A DNA stretch of 5,313 bases, taken from NCBI GenBank assembly GCA_902810755.1, contig CADDYT010000235.1, positions 1 through 5,313 on the forward strand, in the 5' to 3' direction. This document shows positions 1-5,313 of the stretch, piece by piece. Each line of letters opens with the position of its first letter. Within the stretch, counting starts at the first letter, position 1. The position numbers and the translations under genes are program-made. Origin of the DNA: Chloroflexota bacterium (GTDB lineage Bacteria > Chloroflexota > Ktedonobacteria > Ktedonobacterales > Ktedonobacteraceae). The notes beneath the pieces were generated by a model. The model ran no database searches and was not told the DNA's origin. It saw nothing but the letters and a program-made list of their open reading frames with translations.

Positions 1-832
1 CGCTTTCCACCAGCCGTTTCAAGTGCGCGAGACCATCCTGCTCTCCACGCGTCGGACCCCAGGATGGCTCGATGATCTTGCCGGTCGCGACATCCAAATT
101 GAGATACCAGGAGAGGGTTCCATGCCGAATATACTCAAATTCCCGCCTCAAGACATGCCCTGGCTTCATGGGCAAGTCGGGGTGTTTGCGTTCCAGGGCT
201 TGCACCCCTGTCAACTCGTCCATGCTGATCGTTCGTTCTCCCTGTCTGGTTCGCTCTGCGGCTTGTGCATAGACCTGACACCCCTCGACGATTTTCTCTT
301 GCCGCTGGGGGTCTTCTTCCTCGCTGAGCCAATAGCGAAAGCGGTGAGGTTGGAAGCCCCCCTTTTTAGCAGCCGAGCGGCATGGCGGGGAGAAATCTGC
401 GTGACGATGCCACGGGCCACCAGTTCATCGGCGATTTCCCGGCCTGTCCACTGGCTGATCGGACGACCCATTTTCGCCGGCGCCGAACACGCCAGCGCCG
501 CCATCTGCGCCCGTTGCTGCGCCGTAAATTTGGGGACCGCTCCCGGACGAGGGGCGTCCTCTAAGCGCTGCAACAAGCTCCCTGCCTCCGGCTCATTGGT
601 CTGGGCATCAGCCTGCGACCAGTTTGCCCAACGATCTCTCCACAGGCGCACCGTATCGACAGTGATCTGCAATTCCCGTGCAATCTGGATATTTAGAAGA
701 CCCTTTCGCCGCCGCTACAATGATGCGCGCTCTGAGCACGAGTTGTTGTTCGCTTCGATGACGCCTCGTCAGTTGGGTCAACACTTCCTGCTCTTGCTCA
801 CTCAGATGAATGGCCCTCGCTCGCTTTGGCAT
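1..832 (-). pseudogene. IS630-family transposase, frameshifted twice and cut by the window edge
   Basis: This gene encodes a DDE-type transposase of the IS630/Tc1-mariner group, which cuts and joins its own element at TA targets. The start is the ATG at 832 (MPKRARAIHLSEQEQEVL), with AAGGAG about 12 bases upstream. Frame 1 carries the N-terminal helical part up to about 692. Frame 2 then gives the rest of the helix-turn-helix (QIARELQITVDTVRLWRDRW) and the linker to ISPRHAARLLKRG near 360. Frame 3 continues as GFQPHRFRYWLSEEEDPQRQ, then SMDELTGVQALERKHP with the likely first catalytic Asp, then EFEYIRHGTLSWYLNLDVATG, and is still open at base 1. The joined product fits the family order well. 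The first break needs one base removed in the AAA at 692-694 (giving SSNIQIARE). The second needs a -1 shift at the A5G6 run (357-367). The second could be programmed frameshifting, which occurs in IS families, but the first looks like a mutation or a sequence error. The remaining catalytic acids lie outside the window. Confidence 0.88.
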
Positions 833-900
833 CGCTTCTTTGATCTCCTTGCTCTTTTCCTCCTATTCTATCATGGATTCTTCAAAGCCTCAATGTACTA
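1..900 (-). mobile_element. Partial IS630-family insertion sequence (right part; outer end not resolved)
   Basis: The transposase gene shows that an IS630-type element occupies the left of the window and extends beyond it. The outer end upstream of the transposase start must lie somewhere after 832. IS630 elements insert at TA dinucleotides and duplicate them, and TA occurs at 893-894, 897-898 and 900-901. Because the other terminus is not in the window, I cannot match terminal inverted repeats, and the end given here is approximate. Confidence 0.5.
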
Positions 901-1023
901 GCGGGGCCAGGATGCGGTGAAACATCTGCTTACTCCTTATCTGTTAAACGAAAGTCAGGCCCTCTCTTCAGTATCAAATGGCAGGCGAATAGAGACGACC
1001 TCTGCTCGCTCTTCCAGACCGTA
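833..1023. other. Gene-free stretch between the IS630 transposase and the 71-residue gene
   Basis: This stretch holds the unseen outer end of the insertion sequence and the 3' flank of the minus-strand 71-residue gene. I found no convincing coding frame, no hairpin with a T-tract and no clear terminal repeat in it. Short open frames here lack a ribosome binding site and family-like sequence. Confidence 0.5.
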
Positions 1024-1239
1024 TCACCACCACCAGGGAGTAACAGACGTGTCTCCTTGTTGCAACAAAGTGGCTAGCCAGCGGATAAATACAGAGCGAC
1101 GAGAGGATACCGCTGCCTGCCCTCCCTTTTGAGCAACGTAATCTCGTCGCACACGGCGCAACCGCTCTATTTCTGAAGCAGTCCATCCTGCCTGACGCAA
1201 CAGTTCGATAGCTTCTTTCTCATCGATGTCGTTCTTCAT
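1024..1239 (-). CDS. Small charged hypothetical protein (71 aa)
   Basis: The start ATG at 1239 (MKNDIDEKEAIELLRQAGW) is chosen because GAGGAG lies at 1246-1251, six bases upstream. The same frame has an earlier ATG at 1290 that lacks such a site. The product begins with an acidic stretch, then a likely helix-turn-helix-like pair of helices (EAIELLRQAGWTASEIERLR), a basic run (RRVRRDY) and a second helix (RRSVFIRWLATLLQQG), ending in three tryptophans. It has no signal peptide or membrane segment and no cysteines. I do not recognise the family. The AGW-xxxEIerLr pattern is the kind seen in small DNA- or protein-binding domains, but that is only a resemblance. It is divergent from the GH15 gene and lies beside a broken IS element, so it could be a stand-alone gene or a passenger of past insertions. 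Confidence 0.68.
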   Translation of the reverse strand: MKNDIDEKEAIELLRQAGWTASEIERLRRVRRDYVAQKGGQAAVSSRRSVFIRWLATLLQQGDTSVTPWWW

Positions 1240-1266
1240 AAAATTCTCCTCGCTGTTCTCTGCTTT

Positions 1267-1284
1267 GTCGCAACACGCTGCGAC
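1267..1284. repeat. Inverted repeat GTCGCA-N6-TGCGAC in the leader of the 71-aa gene
   Basis: The arms GTCGCA (1267-1272) and TGCGAC (1279-1284) are perfect six-base complements around a six-base spacer. The repeat sits about 28 bases upstream of the start codon at 1239. It could form a short leader hairpin or be a dimeric operator. Six-base arms also arise by chance, so this is recorded only as a candidate. Confidence 0.3.
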
Positions 1285-1344
1285 TTTCAATCTCTTCGCT
1301 TGCCCACAGCATATCTGGGTGAGAGCAACTGTACCGCAACATTC

Positions 1345-1359
1345 TATCGTATTGCGATA
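1345..1359. promoter_or_regulatory. Candidate operator TATCG-N5-CGATA over the -35 region
   Basis: TATCG (1345-1349) and CGATA (1355-1359) form a perfect short palindrome with a five-base gap. It overlaps the TTGCGA hexamer proposed as the -35 of the GH15 promoter. A repressor dimer bound there would block polymerase. The arms are short, so the call is tentative. Confidence 0.3.
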
Positions 1360-1379
1360 TAACCTACTTGTATTATACT
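1352..1379 (+). promoter_or_regulatory. Candidate sigma-70-type promoter for the GH15 gene
   Basis: TTGCGA (1352-1357) is followed after 16 bases by TATACT (1374-1379), a fair match to the housekeeping -35/-10 pattern in the most AT-rich part of the region. It would give a leader of about 80 bases before the GH15 start. No start-site data are available. Confidence 0.45.
1372..1377 (-). promoter_or_regulatory. Candidate -10 hexamer (TATAAT) facing the 71-aa gene
   Basis: Read on the minus strand these six bases are exactly TATAAT, and they overlap the plus-strand -10 candidate by four bases. No good -35 lies 16-18 bases upstream, so this would be a weak or activator-dependent promoter with a leader of about 125 bases. 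If both are real, polymerases on the two divergent promoters would exclude one another. Confidence 0.3.
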
Positions 1380-1410
1380 ATGTAAAAGCGTGAAGCAGGC
1401 ACGGGAACGG

Positions 1411-1430
1411 TCACAGATCAATCACGATCA
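1411..1430. repeat. Imperfect direct repeat (TCAC, 11-bp period) upstream of the GH15 gene
   Basis: TCACAGATCA (1411-1420) is followed by TCACGATCA (1422-1430), so TCAC recurs exactly 11 bases apart. The 15 bases at 1411-1425 match 13 of 15 with 4960-4974, another direct-repeat site in this window. An 11-bp period puts both half-sites on one DNA face, as for OmpR/PhoB-type regulators. The site lies between the -10 candidate and the start codon. This is a suggestive pattern only. Confidence 0.3.
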
Positions 1431-1465
1431 GTCCATGCGCTGTTGGATGGCAGAGCAGTTCAAGA

Positions 1466-3337
1466 GTGGGAAAAAAACATATGCTACAAGCAAGAACAAA
1501 GGACTCTTCCTCTCTCTCGGGGGCGTACCTGCCTATCGAAGACTACGCCGTGATCGGTAATCTGCATACTATCGCTCTGGTGGGCAGGAATGGCTCAATC
1601 GATTGGTGCTGCCTTCCGCGTTTCGATGCTCCCACCGTCTTCGGGGCCTTGCTCGATGCCGAGAAGGGCGGCTTCTTCCGTATCGCTCCCCCTGAGAACG
1701 TTTGTATGGAACGCAAACAACTGTATCTCCCGGATACCAATATCCTGATCACGCGCTTTCTGACCATCGATGGCGTCGGTGAACTCATCGACTTTATGCC
1801 TATTAAGCCGGTGGGCAGCGCCATGCACCAGCATCACCTTGTGCGATCTGTTCAGGTGGTGCGTGGCTCGCTTTCCTTTGAGATAGTCTGTTGCCCCGCC
1901 TTTAACTATGCGCGAGATCCACATCAGACTTACCTGTCGGAGGAGGGTGCAGTCTTCACAAGCGACACCCTGTGCCTGAGTTTGACGTCCTCGATCCCTC
2001 TTATGGAGGATGGGCAGGGAAGAGTGCGGGCCACATTTACGCTGCACCAGGGGCAATCGGCCCATTTCCAGCTCGAAAGCGCACGAGATCAAGATATTCG
2101 GCCTCATCATCACTCACCCCGCTATTACGAGGAGGCCTTTCTCGAAACGAAACGCTACTGGCAGACCTGGCTCTCCCAGTGCCGCTACCAGGGACGCTGG
2201 CGCGAGATGGTGTACCGTTCGGCCCTCGTCTTAAAGTTGCTGACCTATGCGCCGACTGGAGCCATCGTCGCCGCTCCAACCACGAGCTTACCGGAAACCA
2301 TTGGCGGGGCCCGCAACTGGGATTATCGCTATACCTGGCTGCGTGATGCCGCCTTCACCATCTATGGTTTACTCATCCTCGGCTTCACCCAGGCGGCTGA
2401 AGACTTCATGGGCTGGCTTGATGCTCGCTGCCACGAGTTAGAGCCAAACGGGTCACTCCAGCCAATGTATACGATTGATGGCAGACACGATCTGACAGAG
2501 ATCACCCTTGATCACCTGGAAGGCTACCGTCAAAGCCGACCGGTGCGGATTGGCAATGCGGCTTATAAACAGCAGCAGCTCGACATCTATGGCGAGCTGA
2601 TGGATTCGATCTACCTTTTTAATCGTCACAAAGGTATTTCCTATGATCTCTGGTCGAACGTGCGTCGCCTTCTTGACTGGCTGAGCCAGCACTGGCAAGA
2701 CGCCGATGAGGGCATTTGGGAGGTTCGTGGAGGGCAACAGCCCTTTGTCCACTCGCGGGTCATGAGTTGGGTCGCCTTTGATCGTGCCTGCCGTATCGCG
2801 CGACATCGCGGATTGCCTGCTCCACGGGCCGAATGGGAAACCATCAGCTCGCAGATCTACGAGGAAGTCATGCAGAGAGGCTGGAATGAGAAAGCAGGCA
2901 GTTTTGTCCAGTACTATGGCAGTGAGGCCATCGATGCCAGCGCCTTGCTGATGGTACTCACCAGGTTTGCTGGCGCGAATGACCCTCGTATCTTACGAAC
3001 TATTGATCGTATTCAGAAGGAGTTGACCAGCGACTCGCATGTGTATCGCTATCATCCCGAGCTGGCAGCAAACGATGGGTTTAGAGGCCAGGAAGGAACC
3101 TTTAGTCTCTGTAGTTTCTGGCTGGTTGAGGCCCTGGCCCGTGCCGGTCGCCTGGAACAGGCACGCCTGATCCTCGAGAAAATGCTGACCTACGCGAACC
3201 ACGTTGGATTGTATGCTGAGGAGATCGGAGCGACCGGGGAGGCCCTGGGGAACTTTCCCCAGGCGTTTACCCATCTTTCGTTGATCAGTGCCTGCTACAA
3301 TCTAGATAGAGCGTTAAACGGGACGCTGCAAGGGTAG
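1466..3337 (+). CDS. Glycoside hydrolase family 15 protein (trehalase/glucoamylase type)
   Basis: This is a cytoplasmic GH15 enzyme of 623 residues, expected to release glucose by inverting hydrolysis from trehalose or alpha-1,4/1,6-glucans. No signal peptide is seen. The N-terminal beta-rich trehalase-like domain (about residues 20-200) starts with YLPIEDYAVIGNLHTIALVG and NGSIDWCCLPRFDAPTVFG. The catalytic (alpha/alpha)6 barrel follows (about 240-615), with the substrate-site signature GARNWDYRYTWLRDA (281-295). The likely general acid is E419 in GIWEVRGG. The likely general base is E585 or E586 in GLYAEEI, about 166 residues later, as in trehalases of this family. EGTFSLCSFWLVEAL (543-557) and NFPQAFTHLSLI (596-607) are further family blocks. 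The length is normal and the frame intact. The start is uncertain: GTG at 1466 or ATG at 1481 (residue 6), neither with a strong ribosome binding site, and homology begins only near residue 20. The exact substrate cannot be told from sequence alone. The gene converges on the GAPDH operon. Confidence 0.95.
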   Translation: MGKKHMLQARTKDSSSLSGAYLPIEDYAVIGNLHTIALVGRNGSIDWCCLPRFDAPTVFGALLDAEKGGFFRIAPPENVCMERKQLYLPDTNILITRFLTIDGVGELIDFMPIKPVGSAMHQHHLVRSVQVVRGSLSFEIVCCPAFNYARDPHQTYLSEEGAVFTSDTLCLSLTSSIPLMEDGQGRVRATFTLHQGQSAHFQLESARDQDIRPHHHSPRYYEEAFLETKRYWQTWLSQCRYQGRWREMVYRSALVLKLLTYAPTGAIVAAPTTSLPETIGGARNWDYRYTWLRDAAFTIYGLLILGFTQAAEDFMGWLDARCHELEPNGSLQPMYTIDGRHDLTEITLDHLEGYRQSRPVRIGNAAYKQQQLDIYGELMDSIYLFNRHKGISYDLWSNVRRLLDWLSQHWQDADEGIWEVRGGQQPFVHSRVMSWVAFDRACRIARHRGLPAPRAEWETISSQIYEEVMQRGWNEKAGSFVQYYGSEAIDASALLMVLTRFAGANDPRILRTIDRIQKELTSDSHVYRYHPELAANDGFRGQEGTFSLCSFWLVEALARAGRLEQARLILEKMLTYANHVGLYAEEIGATGEALGNFPQAFTHLSLISACYNLDRALNGTLQG

Positions 3338-3339
3338 AA

Positions 3340-3364
3340 GGCCGTTCTACGTTCGAGTACGGCC
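3340..3364. terminator. Hairpin between the convergent GH15 and cysteine-pair genes
   Basis: GGCCGT (3340-3345) pairs with ACGGCC (3359-3364), with a 13-base loop. An alternative fold uses GGCCG/CGGCC plus TAC/GTA. It begins three bases after the GH15 stop and covers the stop codon of the minus-strand gene. It lacks a T-tract on either strand, so it is at best a weak shared terminator or an RNA 3'-end structure. Confidence 0.35.
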
Positions 3365-3600
3365 ATCTGCCCGATCTCTGCACGCGCAGGCAGAGGGACA
3401 ATACAGCGCCACCTGCCCATCAAACGTCGCCGGCAGTGGCCCTTCCTGATCGAGGATTACCAGCCGGTACGATCGGTTGTCCACACGCACATAGGTGCCC
3501 GCCGGCACGACTTCGCCCGCTTTCCACAAGGGCATCTGGCACTCCTCACACTGCAGATGTTCCGCCTCGTCAGGCACTGCTTCGCGAATGAGTGTGTGCC

Positions 3601-3604
<4 letters not shown>
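3347..3604 (-). CDS. Cysteine-pair (possible zinc-binding) small protein coupled to GAPDH
   Basis: This gene encodes 85 residues of unknown function. The start ATG at 3604 overlaps the TGA of the GAPDH gene (ATGA), the usual arrangement for translational coupling. GTGAGG lies about seven bases upstream, within the GAPDH 3' end. The product has a CxxC pair (C19 and C22 in QCEECQMP), a beta-rich middle ([17 protein letters not shown]) and a second cysteine cluster (C69, C73, C75 in YCPSACAC), then a basic tail. Two separated cysteine knuckles suggest a small zinc-ribbon-like fold. That is inference from cysteine spacing; I do not recognise a named family. No signal peptide or membrane segment is seen. 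The stop lies nine bases from the convergent GH15 stop. Since translation of the upstream GAPDH frame now ends about 155 bases early, coupling may be lost and expression reduced. Confidence 0.75.
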
Positions 3605-4879
<1,275 letters not shown>

Positions 4880-4956
4880 TTAGACACTGCCCTACGCTAC
4901 CGTAGAACGATCTCTTCCAAAGCATAGCATATCATCCGTGGAGAGAAGCATCAGAA

Positions 4957-4976
4957 CAATCACAAAGCAATCACAA
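4957..4976. repeat. Perfect 9-bp direct repeat CAATCACAA with 11-bp period
   Basis: CAATCACAA occurs at 4957-4965 and again at 4968-4976 with AG between. An 11-bp period is the layout of Pho-box-type sites bound by OmpR/PhoB-family regulators, and the C-terminal domain of such a regulator is encoded just to the right. TCACA (4971-4975) also pairs with TGTGA (4982-4986) as an inverted repeat. The second unit reaches the A of the ATG of the possible 49-residue ORF. Confidence 0.4.
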
Positions 4977-5125
4977 TGTGCTGTGAGGGACAATTATTTC
5001 CTCTCCTGAAAGAGGAGAAGGTCTATCTTCCCTTCCTCGACAGTCGCCTGATATCCGAGAAGGCGGCTCGGATGTTCGCGCTGATGGAGCAGACGGTGCA
5101 GGAGGCCAGGAGCGCGATGGAGTGA
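4976..5125 (+). CDS. Possible small protein or gene remnant (49 aa)
   Basis: An ATG at 4976 opens a 49-codon frame ending with TGA at 5123-5125. The product has a short hydrophobic/acidic start (MCCEGQLFPLLKEEKVYLPF) and a likely amphipathic helix (SEKAARMFALMEQTVQEARS). That composition looks more like protein than chance. Against it, there is no Shine-Dalgarno site before the ATG. The frame is open upstream to 4928 without homology I can recognise, so it may be the 3' remnant of a larger gene. LFPLL after an acidic residue is faintly like hemerythrin-type helices, but too little to name. It ends nine bases before the convergent stop of the response regulator gene. A CCTCT/AGAGG stem (5000-5015) lies inside it. 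Confidence 0.35.
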   Translation: MCCEGQLFPLLKEEKVYLPFLDSRLISEKAARMFALMEQTVQEARSAME

Positions 5126-5134
5126 AAGCCCGCC

Positions 5135-5313
5135 TCACGATCTCTGCTGATCGCCGGACGGCGCGGTCAGCAGATAGCCAACCCCTGCCTCTGTGAGGAG
5201 GTAACGTGGGTGGGCAGGATCGGTCTCCAGCTTGTGCCGCAGCCGGTTGACGTTCACCTGCAACAGGTGATGCTCACCCATATACGCGCTTCCCCAGACA
5301 TGCTCTAAGAGCC
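5135..5313 (-). CDS. OmpR/PhoB-family response regulator, C-terminal DNA-binding domain (partial)
   Basis: The last 58 residues of a two-component response regulator are present; the receiver domain and start lie beyond the right edge. The frame reads LLEHVWGSAYMGEHHLLQVN then VNRLRHKLETDPAHPRYLLT then EAGVGYLLTAPSGDQQRS and ends at TGA (5135-5137). This is the winged-helix output domain: the loop after the VWG motif, the recognition helix (HHLLQVNVNRLRHKLE) and the C-terminal beta-hairpin wing (PRYLLTEAGVGYLLT). The DPxxPRY and GVGY spacing is most like KdpE-type members, but the subfamily cannot be fixed without the receiver domain. Such proteins bind direct repeats with about an 11-bp period as head-to-tail dimers. 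A partner histidine kinase is expected nearby, outside the window. Confidence 0.9.
   Translation of the reverse strand, partial: LLEHVWGSAYMGEHHLLQVNVNRLRHKLETDPAHPRYLLTEAGVGYLLTAPSGDQQRS

Noticed and set aside
23..901. Long plus-strand open frame (292 codons) opposite the transposase
   Set aside because: The opposite strand gives clear IS630 transposase sequence in three joined frames; the plus-strand product has no family-like motifs and is a shadow.
1595..2113. 172-residue minus-strand frame inside the GH15 gene
   Set aside because: It lies wholly within an intact, motif-rich GH15 gene and shows no domain sequence.
5151..5162. CGCCG-GA-CGGCG as a terminator
   Set aside because: It lies inside the response regulator coding region, the two-base loop is too short, and no T-tract follows.

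Overview
The window looks like a chromosomal segment from a moderately GC-rich soil-type bacterium. The GH15 enzyme, the small hypothetical genes and the damaged IS630 element would suit the Chloroflexota, perhaps Ktedonobacteria. That placement is an impression from gene style; no marker in the window proves it.

Layout from left to right. (1) Positions 1-832, minus strand: the 5' three quarters of an IS630-family transposase gene, running off the left edge and split over three reading frames. One break is at an AAA triplet (692-694) and the other at an A5G6 run (357-367). (2) 833-1023: no gene seen; it must include the unseen right end of the insertion sequence. (3) 1024-1239, minus: a 71-residue charged protein of unknown function with a clear ribosome binding site. 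(4) 1240-1465: a divergent promoter region with overlapping -10-like hexamers and two short inverted repeats. (5) 1466-3337, plus: a full-length GH15 hydrolase (trehalase/glucoamylase type), cytoplasmic, with its catalytic glutamates visible. (6) 3347-4630, minus: a two-gene operon of glyceraldehyde-3-phosphate dehydrogenase followed by an 85-residue cysteine-pair protein whose ATG overlaps the GAPDH stop (ATGA). The GAPDH reading frame is broken near its C-terminus by what reads as a 4-bp tandem duplication (GGCCGGCC). (7) 4631-4975: a long upstream region with a 9-bp inverted repeat, a weak promoter candidate and an 11-bp-period direct repeat. (8) 4976-5125, plus: a possible 49-residue ORF. 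(9) 5135-5313, minus: the C-terminal DNA-binding domain of an OmpR/PhoB-type response regulator, cut by the right edge.

How the parts may work together: the GH15 enzyme would release glucose from trehalose or an alpha-glucan inside the cell, and GAPDH would act in the glycolytic use of that glucose. The two are convergent, with only 9 bp between the stop of the GH15 gene and that of the GAPDH-linked gene, so they are not one operon. The broken GAPDH frame suggests a pseudogene, a recent mutation or an assembly error; other GAPDH copies may exist elsewhere. I see no defence system, CRISPR array, tRNA or rRNA. The most notable points are the GAPDH frame break, the coupled cysteine-pair protein, and the small repeat sites in the noncoding stretches.
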